Below are positions 15,277 to 24,339 of a DNA stretch of 64,000 bases, in pieces. The notes under the pieces are model-generated. The model was not told the origin of the DNA. It made no database searches and saw nothing but the letters and a program-made list of their open reading frames with translations. Source of the stretch: Syntrophales bacterium (GTDB lineage Bacteria > Desulfobacterota > Syntrophia > Syntrophales > UBA2210). The position numbers and the translations under genes were made by a program. The stretch's first letter is position 1, and every line of letters starts with the position of its first letter. The DNA lies in NCBI GenBank assembly GCA_023228425.1, contig JALOBE010000006.1:43501-107500 (forward strand). The letters are read 5' to 3'.

Positions 15277-17964
15277 GTGCTCGAAAAACTGACGCATCGT
15301 ATAGAACGAGGGGATTATCCCTCCCGGAAGCTGCTGTCACGCCTGTACCGGTGGATCAGCCGGGCCGGTGAGCATTACGAGGGGGAACTCTCCGCTCCGA
15401 CCCGGTATCCGTTCTTCTGGATCCTGGACCGAATGCTGTCACGGGTTACCATAGCGCAGGAGGATGTTGAAACCCTGAAGGACCTTTCGACACGGGGTAT
15501 CGTCGTATACAGTCTTAAAAACCGCAGCCAGCTCAACTGCCTTATCATACGCAGCCTGCTTGCCGGGAACGATATCGATCCACCGGCCTACTGCCACGGA
15601 ACCGGCATGCTCCTCTGGCAACCGTACCGAAAGGCGATCAGAACACTGGTCTCGAGAATTATCAACAATCCTTACAGGAACAAGTACCTCAAGCGGATCA
15701 CCACTGAGGGGAAAAGCAGCCTCATCTATGTCCGGGGTTCCGCCCATGTCAGCAGCCCCTACCCGAAAGACCCCCTTCTTCAGCTTATCGAAGCCCAGCC
15801 TGAGATGACCGCGCCTGTTTTTCTCGTTCCCCAACTCGTCGTTTACGGCAGGAGAAGGGAGCGGGAAGTGCGAAGTTTCATGGAGATTCTCTTCGGACCT
15901 TCCGACAACCCCGGTCCTGTCCGCCGGTCCGTCCTGTTCTTCCGATTCTCCCGGAAAGCCGCCGTTATTTCCTGCAAACCCATCGACCTTCAACAATTTA
16001 TGGCAGAGAACAGAAACGCGTCGCCGGGAATCCTGTCGAACCTGCTCCGGCAGGAAATTACTTCCAGGATCAATGCCGAACGGCGCTCAATATTGGGCCC
16101 TCTGCTTAAATCACGTGATGAAATCGTCGGCCAGGTTCTCAGGGATGTAGAGATGGTTCGAGTCATGCAGGAAATCGCCGAGGAGGAAGGCAGTGAACTG
16201 CAGGATGTGGTGCGGAAAGCCTCCCGTTACCTGCATGAAATAGCCGCCGACTATCGCGACAGTTATATCGCCGTCCTCGACCGGATCCTTACCTGGGTTT
16301 GGAACAACATCTATGACGGTGTCGTTATCGACCGGGAGGGTCTCGCAAAAATACGTGAAATATCAAAAAAAATGCCCTTTGTCATTGTTCCCTGCCACCG
16401 CAGCCACATCGACTACCTCCTGATTCACTACATATTTTATTACAACAATATTCAGCTTCCCTTCATCGCCGCCGGGAACAACCTCCTGGTATGGCCTATC
16501 GGACATATCTTCAGACGGTCGGGTGCTTTTTTCCTGAGAAGGACCTTCGCGGGGAACAGGCTCTACGCACAGGTTTTTGAAAAGTACATCAAAGTGCTTC
16601 TGCAGGAAGGTCATCCCCTCGAGTTCTTCATTGAAGGGGGCCGGAGCCGGACAGGCAAGATGGTCATGCCCAAGTACGGCCTTCTTTCCATGGTAATCCA
16701 GGCATACCGCGAAAAGGCCTGTGATGATATCGCCATCATTCCCGTGTACATAGGATATGACAAGGTCATAGAAGAAAAATCCTACCTGCAGGAATTGGGC
16801 GGCGGAGTCAAGAAGAAGGAATCCACGGCGGGCATCGTCAAGTCGAGCCGTGTGCTCAAGAAACGCTACGGCCGGGTGTACCTCAACATCGGCGAACCGA
16901 TACAGATCAAGGAATACCTGGACCGGGCCGATCCATCCATAGAGGAGCGGACCACCGAGGAACGGCAAAGCCTGTACCGGAAAATGGGCTACGAGATCGC
17001 CCACAGGATCAACGACGTATCCGTGGTGACGCCCTTCGCTCTGGTGGCGGCGGCACTGCTCGGGCACTACCGGCGGGGCATCGCCCACGACGATCTCAGA
17101 AGCATCATTGACGAGTTGCATGACTACCTCGAGCATCGGAAGGTCTGCTTTTCCTCGACCTTCGCTGGAATCGATTATGCCATAACCGAAGCCCTCAACT
17201 TCTTTGAATCATCGGGGAACATATCGAAGATGGGCATCGATGAGGATGACGAGCCCGACGAGGAATTCGCCGAGATCATTTATTCTGTTGAAAGTGGTCG
17301 CCGTATGGGGCTTGAGTATTACAAGAACACCATACTGCACTTTTTCCTGCCCATTTCATTTGTGGCCGCCTCGATCCTTTCCAGTGACGAGGATACCATT
17401 CTCCTCTCCCGGGTCATGGAGGACTACCGGTTTCTGAAAAGGCTGTTCTGGAATGAATTCATATTCGATGACGAAAGCGACGACCTCGAAGAAATACGGG
17501 AAACCCTGCTGTACCTTGCCGATCGCGGCATGGTCGCCCGGGATCATTTCTTCGATGAAACATCGCGTCTGATCATCACGGGCAGGGGCAGAATCAGCCT
17601 CGCGCCCTTCGCGGGCCTGATACAGAACTATATAGAATCCTATTGGATCGTTCTCCGGGGAAGTTCGTACCTGAAAAACAAGGAGCGGAGTGACCGCGAT
17701 CTTCTCAGGAAAACCCACAAACTGGGAATGAAGATGTATAAAAAGGGAGAGATCGCCCGGGAGGAAGCCCTCTCACCGCCGAATTACCAGGGGGCCCTCC
17801 GTTTCCTCAACGATGCCGGAGTCGTCACCGTTTCCTCGGGAAGTGTCGAGGGAGGCCGAAAGCGGGAGAAAAAAAGGGAAACAAAAACAGTTGTCCTCAA
17901 CGAAGACCGGAGCCGGCTCGAGACGATCCGGCAGAAACTGTTCAAGTTCGTATCCCCCCGCTGA
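15277..17964 (+). CDS. plsB: Glycerol-3-phosphate 1-O-acyltransferase PlsB
   Basis: PlsB acylates sn-glycerol 3-phosphate at the inner membrane, the first step of phospholipid synthesis. The protein is about 895 residues, slightly longer than E. coli PlsB (about 807). It contains the catalytic HX4D motif as HRSHID (about residues 374-379), a GNNLLVWPIGHIFRRSGAFFLRR block, the FFIEGGRSRTGK block and the VPVYIGYDKV-type block (here IPVYIGYDKVIEE), which are the four conserved acyltransferase motifs in order. I chose GTG at 15277, with GAGGAG six bases upstream; GTG at 15247 is an alternative. A basic, Ser-rich tail ends the protein. It is transcribed toward enolase. Confidence 0.93.
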   Translation: MLEKLTHRIERGDYPSRKLLSRLYRWISRAGEHYEGELSAPTRYPFFWILDRMLSRVTIAQEDVETLKDLSTRGIVVYSLKNRSQLNCLIIRSLLAGNDIDPPAYCHGTGMLLWQPYRKAIRTLVSRIINNPYRNKYLKRITTEGKSSLIYVRGSAHVSSPYPKDPLLQLIEAQPEMTAPVFLVPQLVVYGRRREREVRSFMEILFGPSDNPGPVRRSVLFFRFSRKAAVISCKPIDLQQFMAENRNASPGILSNLLRQEITSRINAERRSILGPLLKSRDEIVGQVLRDVEMVRVMQEIAEEEGSELQDVVRKASRYLHEIAADYRDSYIAVLDRILTWVWNNIYDGVVIDREGLAKIREISKKMPFVIVPCHRSHIDYLLIHYIFYYNNIQLPFIAAGNNLLVWPIGHIFRRSGAFFLRRTFAGNRLYAQVFEKYIKVLLQEGHPLEFFIEGGRSRTGKMVMPKYGLLSMVIQAYREKACDDIAIIPVYIGYDKVIEEKSYLQELGGGVKKKESTAGIVKSSRVLKKRYGRVYLNIGEPIQIKEYLDRADPSIEERTTEERQSLYRKMGYEIAHRINDVSVVTPFALVAAALLGHYRRGIAHDDLRSIIDELHDYLEHRKVCFSSTFAGIDYAITEALNFFESSGNISKMGIDEDDEPDEEFAEIIYSVESGRRMGLEYYKNTILHFFLPISFVAASILSSDEDTILLSRVMEDYRFLKRLFWNEFIFDDESDDLEEIRETLLYLADRGMVARDHFFDETSRLIITGRGRISLAPFAGLIQNYIESYWIVLRGSSYLKNKERSDRDLLRKTHKLGMKMYKKGEIAREEALSPPNYQGALRFLNDAGVVTVSSGSVEGGRKREKKRETKTVVLNEDRSRLETIRQKLFKFVSPR

Positions 17965-18017
17965 AATACCGGCGCGGCGGGAGCGATACGCGTTTTCCCC
18001 CCCTTCCAGGCCCCGCG

Positions 18018-19304
18018 CTACATGATGCAGTACAGCGCCGCCCGGCCGCGGTAGATGCCGGCTGAACTCAGTTCCTCCTCGATTCTGAGGATACGGTTGT
18101 ATTTCGCAAGCCGTTCGCTCCGCGACAGAGAACCGCTCTTGATCTGCCCGCAATTCATGGCTACGGCCACGTCGGCTATAAAGGTGTCTTCCGTTTCGCC
18201 CGATCGGTGGGAAATGACCGTTGTGTAGGCCGCCTCTCTGGCGTGCAGGATTGTCTCGAGAGTTTCCGACAGAGTCCCTATCTGGTTGAGCTTGATGAGA
18301 ATCGAATTGCCCACGCCACGGGAGATCCCCCTGGCAAGCCGTTCCTTGTTGGTGACGAAGAGATCATCGCCCACGATCTGAATCTGTCCGCCCAGCCTGT
18401 CCGTCAGCAGTTTCCAGCCATCCCAGTCGTCCTCGGCCAGGCCGTCTTCGATGGAGACGATCGGGTAGCGCGAGACGAGCCGTTCGTAGTAATCGACGAG
18501 TTCTTCCGCCGAGTGTTCGGACTTCCTTTCCGCCGCAAGGACGTATCGCCCCTCCCGGTAAAAAGAACTTGCCGCCGCATCCAGGGCGATAGCCACGTGG
18601 GTTCCCGGTTCATACCCGGCCTGTTGGACGGCCTCCATGATAACCATCAGGGCTTCTTCATTAGACTTCAGGTCCGGCGCGAAGCCTCCTTCGTCTCCGA
18701 CGGCGGTGTTATATCCCCTTTCTTTCAGAACAGACTTGAGGCTGTGGAAGACTTCCGCCGCCATGCGCAGTCCTTCCCTGAAGGAAGGCGCTCCCAGGGG
18801 CATGATCATGAATTCCTGTATGTCCACGTTATTGTCGGCATGCTGCCCTCCGTTTATGATGTTCATCATGGGAACGGGCAGTTCACACGCGGAGACTCCG
18901 CCGAGATAGCGATAGAGGGGAAGCCCGAGCACTTCAGCCGCCGCCCTGGCGCAGGCCAGGGAAACGCCCAGCATGGCATTGGCTCCGAGACCGCTCTTGT
19001 TGGGAGTTCCATCAAGTTCGATCATCAGCAGGTCAATCGCTCTCTGGTCCAGGCAGTTCATGCCGGTTATTTCAGGACCGATCCTTTCAATAATATTTCG
19101 CACGGCCTTTTGAACACCCTTGCCGCCGTAACGGCCGGTGTCGCCATCGCGCAGCTCCAGCATTTCGTGTTCACCCGTTGAAGCTCCCGACGGAACCGAA
19201 GCCCTGCCCATGATTTCGGAACTGAGGGTAATATCGACTTCCACGGTCGGATTCCCTCGGGAATCAAGGATTTCACGTGCGGATACGTCAACGATTTCAG
19301 TCAT
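18018..19304 (-). CDS. eno: Enolase
   Basis: Enolase interconverts 2-phosphoglycerate and phosphoenolpyruvate, the PTS phosphate donor. The 428-residue protein is full length. It shows AREILDSRGNPTVEVDI at the start, the VPSGASTGEHE loop, the NGGQHADNN segment, the metal ligands in SIEDGLAEDDWDGW and VGDDLFVTN, the catalytic Lys in ILIKLNQIGTLSET, and ISHRSGETED. It stands alone on the minus strand, tail to tail with plsB (53 bases between), and is separated from the V-ATPase operon by 280 bases. Confidence 0.98.
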   Translation of the reverse strand: MTEIVDVSAREILDSRGNPTVEVDITLSSEIMGRASVPSGASTGEHEMLELRDGDTGRYGGKGVQKAVRNIIERIGPEITGMNCLDQRAIDLLMIELDGTPNKSGLGANAMLGVSLACARAAAEVLGLPLYRYLGGVSACELPVPMMNIINGGQHADNNVDIQEFMIMPLGAPSFREGLRMAAEVFHSLKSVLKERGYNTAVGDEGGFAPDLKSNEEALMVIMEAVQQAGYEPGTHVAIALDAAASSFYREGRYVLAAERKSEHSAEELVDYYERLVSRYPIVSIEDGLAEDDWDGWKLLTDRLGGQIQIVGDDLFVTNKERLARGISRGVGNSILIKLNQIGTLSETLETILHAREAAYTTVISHRSGETEDTFIADVAVAMNCGQIKSGSLSRSERLAKYNRILRIEEELSSAGIYRGRAALYCIM

Positions 19305-19332
19305 GGTGCCACTCCGCCTTTTTTTAGGGGAT

Positions 19333-19361
19333 TTCTTACACCTGTTTGAGTGCTATTTCAA
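19333..19361 (-). promoter_or_regulatory. Possible promoter for enolase
   Basis: On the minus strand TTGAAA is followed after 17 bases by TAAGAA, ending about 28 bases before the eno start. The -35 matches five of six consensus bases and the -10 only three. It is the best candidate in the 280-base gap. Confidence 0.35.
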
Positions 19362-19452
19362 GAAAAGACGACTCCCTGACAAGGCAGGATGTCTGGTTGG
19401 AGCGCATCACCCGTCACCGAGACGCGCCCCGTGTGCGCCTCTTTCTCCGGGA

Positions 19453-19504
19453 CCCGTTTACAAAGCCGTCCCGCATCGGACGTTTTTCGGCTTTGTACGG
19501 GGTC
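19453..19504. other. Large inverted repeat between the V-ATPase operon and enolase
   Basis: CCCGT-TT-ACAAAGCCG (19453-19468) pairs with CGGCTTTGT-ACGGG (19488-19501), a 14-pair stem interrupted by one two-base bulge, around a loop that itself contains TCCCG/CGGA. It could end V-ATPase transcription on the minus strand, although the T run is inside the loop and not after the stem. It could also mark a small structured RNA. Confidence 0.45.
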
Positions 19505-19574
19505 GTCAGGATTGTCATGCGATCCTTTGGAACGGGCAACCGACGAAGTGGCCATTGACCTCGTCGCGGTCTTC

Positions 19575-19598
19575 AGTACGTGCCCTAGTACGTGCCCT
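19575..19598. repeat. Exact 12-base tandem duplication over the stop codon of the stalk subunit gene
   Basis: AGTACGTGCCCT occurs twice in a row (plus strand). On the minus strand this gives ...GGC ACG TAC TAG GGC ACG TAC TGA, so the duplication copies the last codons of the gene past its stop and supplies a second stop. It looks like recent slippage. Confidence 0.8.
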
Positions 19599-19896
19599 TC
19601 ATATGGACGAGAATATCCCGGACGACGCTGTCGATCTTTCCGGAAGCGATTTTTTTGAGCTTCGCTGCCCGAAGCTCGGCTTCTTCCATGTTCTTGCGCG
19701 CTTCGTCCTCGGCCTGGGCGACAATCTCTTTTTCCTGGTCGGCAACGTCCTCCAGGGACAGTTCGACGGAAATAATTTCCCGGGCTTTCGTCCGGGCGGC
19801 ATCGATCGCCTTCTGCGCCTCGGCCCTGGCCTCATGTATGATTTTTTCCGCTTCAGCCTCGATGTCCCTGATACTTGTATAGGTGTCCGCGGTCAT
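19585..19896 (-). CDS. V-type ATPase peripheral-stalk subunit G/H-like coiled-coil protein
   Basis: The product of 103 residues is almost entirely charged coiled coil (EAEKIIHEARAEAQKAIDAARTKAREII and similar), typical of the G/H stalk subunit that pairs with subunit E in bacterial and archaeal V-type ATPases. AAGGAG nine bases before the ATG gives a strong ribosome site. In most operons this subunit comes first or just before subunit I; here it is last, after the DUF61-like gene. The assignment rests on composition, length and context, because such coiled coils have little sequence signature. Confidence 0.65.
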   Translation of the reverse strand: MTADTYTSIRDIEAEAEKIIHEARAEAQKAIDAARTKAREIISVELSLEDVADQEKEIVAQAEDEARKNMEEAELRAAKLKKIASGKIDSVVRDILVHMKGTY

Positions 19897-19929
19897 AGGC
19901 TACTCTCCTTACTGTATTTGAATTGTCCA

Positions 19930-19973
19930 CTGTTCTCCCTGTCGTCCCCCGACACGGCGGACAGGGAGAACAG
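19930..19973. other. Perfect 14-base inverted repeat inside the V-ATPase operon
   Basis: CTGTTCTCCCTGTC (19930-19943) and GACAGGGAGAACAG (19960-19973) are exact reverse complements with a 16-base loop. The hairpin lies in the 98-base gap between the DUF61-like gene and the stalk subunit gene. No T tract follows on the minus strand, so it is more likely an RNA stability or processing element than a full terminator. Confidence 0.7.
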
Positions 19974-19994
19974 GACGCTCACGGTCTGTTCCTT

Positions 19995-20423
19995 TCAGGG
20001 TATGAAAACATACTGGGTGCAGGTCTTCAAGATCGTGCGTATCCGCCCCAACTGGGCTTTGAAGATCAAGACCCTGCCCCCGGTGAGGGACAGTTTCATG
20101 CCGAGAATGTTCGACAACACCCTGGCTTCAATTCCCTTCGGCGAAGGGATGGCCATCGCGCTCTCCCCGGACGACACCTCGATAATCATGGGCAGCATCA
20201 GATCATTCGATTCTTCCCGGTCAAGCATGCCCGCGAGGAGGGCCAGCTCTTTTTTTTTGAAGAAATGGGCGCTTCCGTCACCGCACATAATGTGGGGCGG
20301 TTTTTCTTCAAGCAGATCCGCCAGGCTTTTGCGACGCCGCGGTACATGGGCGTTGATGGCCCTGAACTCATCAAAGAGATATCGTTCCGCCGGCGTTTCA
20401 CGCATCCTGTCATCAGTAAGCAT
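19995..20423 (-). CDS. DUF61/UPF0216-like protein in the V-ATPase operon
   Basis: The product of 142 residues has no membrane segment or signal. Its pattern resembles the UPF0216 (DUF61) family known from archaea: an N-terminal INAHVPRRRKSLADLLEEKPPH block, a GDGSAHFFKKKELALLAGML block, LPMIIEVS, a segment ending ARVLSNILG, and a C-terminal RIRTILKTCTQYVF in place of the archaeal RRxLPTTTQYVF. This is from memory of the family and was not searched. The gene overlaps ntpD by 11 bases, which ties it to the operon. No function is known for the family. The start at 20423 has only a weak ribosome site; an ATG six codons further in is possible. Confidence 0.6.
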   Translation of the reverse strand: MLTDDRMRETPAERYLFDEFRAINAHVPRRRKSLADLLEEKPPHIMCGDGSAHFFKKKELALLAGMLDREESNDLMLPMIIEVSSGESAMAIPSPKGIEARVLSNILGMKLSLTGGRVLIFKAQLGRIRTILKTCTQYVFIP

Positions 20424-21063
20424 GGGCTTCTTTGCGCTCCAAAAGCTGCTTCACATACTTGAGCCGGGCCGTTTCCTCACGATCCCGCTCCTCGAATTTC
20501 ATGTTCAGGTAGCGAATTGTCACGTCAAGTGCCGGAATAACGATAAATTCCAAAGCATTGTTGACCCGCTTCACTTTGTTTATTTCCGTACCCAGGAGAT
20601 CCAGTGAGTTCTGGAGTTCCGTCAGTTGTATGATCGTTTCAAGGCACTTCCGCGACTGTTCTATGCTGCTGTCAAGAACTGCCGATCCGTCGATACGGTT
20701 CCGAATCCTCTCCGTTCCTCCCTCGCCTCTTTCGATCTCGAAAAAGGGCAGCTTGACCCCCGCCACGTTCCTGGTTCCCGCGCTGACGGTGAAGGGCATC
20801 GCCGTAAGGGCCATTTCCTTCTCCAGGGGAACCTTTCCATGATAGCCCGACGCGATGGAGTAGGCCTTGTAGGCCTCGGCAAATTCCGCGAGGAGCTGCT
20901 CCCGGACGGCGGCGCATTCCTTGACCGTCTGCAGAAATTCCATGATCAGGAGGGAAAGCCGGTCCTTCACGATTTTCTGAATACGCTTTGCAAGCCTCTG
21001 CCGCCGCTTCAGGCGGGCCAGCTCCATCTTTGTCGGTCGCGTTACCTGTATCTTGACAGCCAT
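20413..21063 (-). CDS. ntpD: V-type ATPase subunit D
   Basis: Subunit D is the central rotor shaft between the A3B3 head and the membrane ring. The 216-residue protein begins with the family signature (RPTKMELARLKRRQRLAKRI), then long N- and C-terminal helices flanking a short globular part (about residues 80-130). The C-terminal helix carries the conserved RRVNALE-type segment as KRVNNALEFIVIP. It follows subunit B by about 40 bases and overlaps the DUF61-like gene downstream. Confidence 0.95.
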   Translation of the reverse strand: MAVKIQVTRPTKMELARLKRRQRLAKRIQKIVKDRLSLLIMEFLQTVKECAAVREQLLAEFAEAYKAYSIASGYHGKVPLEKEMALTAMPFTVSAGTRNVAGVKLPFFEIERGEGGTERIRNRIDGSAVLDSSIEQSRKCLETIIQLTELQNSLDLLGTEINKVKRVNNALEFIVIPALDVTIRYLNMKFEERDREETARLKYVKQLLERKEAHAY

Positions 21064-21103
21064 AAACCGTTGTTCCGCCTTTCACCATATCCCCGCCGGG
21101 AGG

Positions 21104-22498
21104 TCATCCCTTCTTCGGCAGGTACCGGTCAATGTACTCCTGCCGGATGAGCTTCAGATCCTCAACAGGCAGCACGGAAAAGAGATTCCAGCCGATCCCC
21201 AGGGTCTCCTCTACGGAGCGCCGTTCGAACTCTCCCTGGGAAATGAACTCCTTTTCGAAGCGTTCTGATACTTCGAGATAGGTCTTGTCCCGGTCGCTCA
21301 GGGCTTCTGAGCCGATCACTGTGGATATTTCACGAAGATAGTTGCCTTCGGCGTACATGGCGTAGGACTGCATGAAGACATTGTTGTGGTCCTCCCGAGT
21401 GTTCCCTTCGCCGATGCCTTCCTTCATCATTCTCGAGAGGGAGAGGAAGACGTCGATGGGCGGATATATGCGTTTCCGCTCCAGTGCCCTGGAGAGAACG
21501 ATCTGGCCTTCGGTGATGTAGCCCGTCAGATCGGCGATGGGGTGGGTGATGTCATCATCGGGCATGGTCAGTATGGGAAGAATGGTAACCGAACCCTCTT
21601 TCCCCTCGATTCGGCCCGCCCGCTCATAGAGTGACGCCAGGTCGGTGTACATGTATCCGGGATATCCACGCCTGCTCGGTATCTCGCCGCGCATGGCCGC
21701 CAGTTCCCGCAGGGCGTCACAGTAGTTGGTGATGTCCGTCAGGATGACCAGGACGTGCATGTTCCGCTCCCAGGCAAGGTACTCGGCCGCCGTCAGCGCC
21801 AGTCGAGGGGTTGAAAGCCGCTCGATGACCGGTGACGACGCGGTATTGATGAAAGCCACGGCACGGCTCAAGGCACCTGTTTCTTCGAGATTGGAAATGA
21901 AGTAGCCCGCGTCATCGTAGCTGACACCGATGGCCCCGAAGACAATAGCGAACTCCTCCGCCTTGCCCTTCAGGGACGCCTGCCGCAGAATCTGTGCCGC
22001 AATCTTGTTGTGGGGAAGGCCCGAACCGCTGAAAATGGGCAGCTTCTGCCCTCTGACCAGAACGTTCAGGCCGTCCATGGCAGAAATACCTGTTTCGATG
22101 AATTCAGCGGGCGGGATGCGGGACGCCGGGTTGGCGGGTATGCCGTTGATATCCAGATAGGCGTCGGAAACGATGGGGGGGCCGCCGTCTATGGGGTTTC
22201 CGCTGCCGTCGAAGATCCTCCCCAGAATGTCCGGGGAAACGGGCAGTTTCAGGGTCTCGCCCTTGTAGATGACCTTGCTTTCAAGAAGGTCGACCTCGCT
22301 GACGCCTCCGAAAACCTGGACGACGGTCGTTTCCTTTCCGACTTCGATAACCTGGCCCGTCCTCAACTCGCCGTTGCCGAGCTGAACGTCAACCACCTCG
22401 TCATACCGAATCCCCGGAATACTCTCGATTACCAGGAGTGACCGCCGAGCCACGGCGATTGCCTTTGTTTGTCGAGTAAAGAGTTGCGGAGCCTCCAT
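21104..22498 (-). CDS. ntpB: V-type ATPase subunit B (non-catalytic head subunit)
   Basis: Subunit B alternates with subunit A in the cytoplasmic head and has a regulatory nucleotide site. The 464-residue protein has the beta-barrel N-terminus, GRIFDGSGNPIDGGP, and FSGSGLPHNKIA where a catalytic subunit would have a P-loop, as expected for B. The region VLTALEYLAWE-like (here LTAAEYLAWERNMHVLVILTDITNY) is also typical. The ATG at 22498 overlaps the subunit A stop and is preceded by GGAGGAGG. A GTG one codon upstream is an alternative. Confidence 0.97.
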   Translation of the reverse strand: MEAPQLFTRQTKAIAVARRSLLVIESIPGIRYDEVVDVQLGNGELRTGQVIEVGKETTVVQVFGGVSEVDLLESKVIYKGETLKLPVSPDILGRIFDGSGNPIDGGPPIVSDAYLDINGIPANPASRIPPAEFIETGISAMDGLNVLVRGQKLPIFSGSGLPHNKIAAQILRQASLKGKAEEFAIVFGAIGVSYDDAGYFISNLEETGALSRAVAFINTASSPVIERLSTPRLALTAAEYLAWERNMHVLVILTDITNYCDALRELAAMRGEIPSRRGYPGYMYTDLASLYERAGRIEGKEGSVTILPILTMPDDDITHPIADLTGYITEGQIVLSRALERKRIYPPIDVFLSLSRMMKEGIGEGNTREDHNNVFMQSYAMYAEGNYLREISTVIGSEALSDRDKTYLEVSERFEKEFISQGEFERRSVEETLGIGWNLFSVLPVEDLKLIRQEYIDRYLPKKG

Positions 22499-24258
22499 CA
22501 CGTGCCTCCTCCTTCTTGATAGCCGGTGCTTCTGCTTTTTTCGATATCCGACAGAAGCTCTTCGACGTACCGGTCGAAATCCTCTCCGGGAATATCTTTC
22601 ATGCGGGATATCCGCTGCCTCACGTTAAGAGCCGCTATTTCGCCGACGAGCGTGCCCGATTCAACCATCTCCCTGCTCATGTCATAGAACTTGATGATGG
22701 CGTTGATCATCCTGTGCGTTCGTTCCGGTTCGGTGTAGGTGTCCACGGGGTGGAAGGCGCTCTGCATCAGGAAGTCTTCCCGAATCATTCGAGCCGCCAG
22801 GAGCAGCAGCTTGTCGTCTTCGGGCAAGGCTTCCGGTCCCACGAGTCGCACGATTTCTTCGAGATCGGCCTCCTTCTGGAGGGTGGTCAGTGTCTTGTTC
22901 CTCACGTCGTTGTATTCGTCACTGATTCTGTTCCACCACAGGTCCACGGAATCGGCATACAGGCTGTAGCTCTGGAGCCAGTTGATCGTGGGGAAGTGTC
23001 GCTTGTTGGCCAGCGCGACGTCGAGCGAATACAAAGCATCGATTATTCTCAACGTGGCCTGGGTAACGGGTTCACTGAAGTCCGCTCCGGGAGGGCTCAC
23101 GGAACCGATGACCGTGGCCGATCCCATACGTTCCGGGCTTCCTACGCACTCAACCCGTCCTGAACGTTCGTAGAACATGGACAGCCGCGATCCGAGGTAG
23201 GTGGGAAAACCCTCCTCGCCGGGCGTTTCCTCCAGTCTGGCGCCGATCTCCCGCATGGCCTCCGCCCAGCGGGACGTTGAATCAGCCACGAGAAGAACAT
23301 CATAACCCATGTCCCGGAAGTATTCAGCCATGGTGATGCCGATGAAAATACTGATTTCGCGGGCGACAACGGGCATGTTCGACGTGTTGGCCACGAATAT
23401 TTCCTTTTCCTGGAGCATCCTCCCCGTTGCGGGGTCCTTCAGCTGCTTAAAGCTGTGGAGAACATCGGCCATCTCGTTCCCCCGCTCACCGCAGCCAACG
23501 TAGATATTAAGATGCGTCTGGGACCACCGGGCCATCTGCTGAAGATTGACCGTTTTCCCCGTGCCGAATCCTCCCGGAATTGCCGCCTTTCCACCCAGGG
23601 CAAGAGGGAAGAGATAGTCGATGATTCTCGTGCCCGTCACCAGGAGATCGATGGGATCGAAACGACGCTTGTAAACGCGGGGCTTCCGGGCGGGCCAACG
23701 CTGCACCATGGTCAGCTCCCGACGGTCTCCGTTGTTTTCCAGGACCGCGATGGTATCTTCTATGGTGAAGTGCCCTTCTTTAATTTCCCTGATAGTACCC
23801 TCAAGACCTATGGGAATCATGATTTTGTGCTCTATGAGGCCTGTTTCCGGAACGCTTCCGATGATATCACCCTCCCGCACGGTATCACCGGCCTTGACGG
23901 TGGGAGTGAAGTGCCATTTTTTGTCTCTGTCAAGGGGGGGGGTACGGGTTCCCCGGACAATGAAATCTCCGATTTCATCCTGCATGGTCACCAGCGACCG
24001 CTGGACCCCGTCATAGATATTCCCCACCATGCCGGGGCCGAGCTCGACCATGAGTATTTCCTGCGTTCCCGTGACCGGTTCGCCTACGCGCAGTCCTGCC
24101 GTGTCTTCATACACCTGGATGACGGCCTTGTCCCCTTCGAGTCCGATAATCTCTCCGGTAAGACGGTCGTCGCCCACGTCGACCACCTCGTAGACCTGTG
24201 AACCGCGCATGTCTTCGGCAATTACGACCGGTCCTGAAATTCTCCAGATTTTCCCCAT
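22498..24258 (-). CDS. ntpA: V-type ATPase catalytic subunit A
   Basis: Subunit A hydrolyses or makes ATP in the head. The 586-residue protein has the V/A-type N-terminal barrel, the roughly 90-residue non-homologous insertion that separates A subunits from F-type beta subunits, the P-loop GGFGTGKT (near residue 232), and the GERGNEM and ADSTSRWAEAMREIGARLEE motifs with the catalytic Glu. The order and spacing are complete. GAGG stands eight bases before the ATG. Confidence 0.98.
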   Translation of the reverse strand: MGKIWRISGPVVIAEDMRGSQVYEVVDVGDDRLTGEIIGLEGDKAVIQVYEDTAGLRVGEPVTGTQEILMVELGPGMVGNIYDGVQRSLVTMQDEIGDFIVRGTRTPPLDRDKKWHFTPTVKAGDTVREGDIIGSVPETGLIEHKIMIPIGLEGTIREIKEGHFTIEDTIAVLENNGDRRELTMVQRWPARKPRVYKRRFDPIDLLVTGTRIIDYLFPLALGGKAAIPGGFGTGKTVNLQQMARWSQTHLNIYVGCGERGNEMADVLHSFKQLKDPATGRMLQEKEIFVANTSNMPVVAREISIFIGITMAEYFRDMGYDVLLVADSTSRWAEAMREIGARLEETPGEEGFPTYLGSRLSMFYERSGRVECVGSPERMGSATVIGSVSPPGADFSEPVTQATLRIIDALYSLDVALANKRHFPTINWLQSYSLYADSVDLWWNRISDEYNDVRNKTLTTLQKEADLEEIVRLVGPEALPEDDKLLLLAARMIREDFLMQSAFHPVDTYTEPERTHRMINAIIKFYDMSREMVESGTLVGEIAALNVRQRISRMKDIPGEDFDRYVEELLSDIEKSRSTGYQEGGGT

Positions 24259-24339
24259 TTGTCTCGCCTCACTTTGTTGTTTTACTGTTACCGGATTATC
24301 GAGCCCGGTACCGGTTCATGACTGTCCAGCCTGGGGGTT

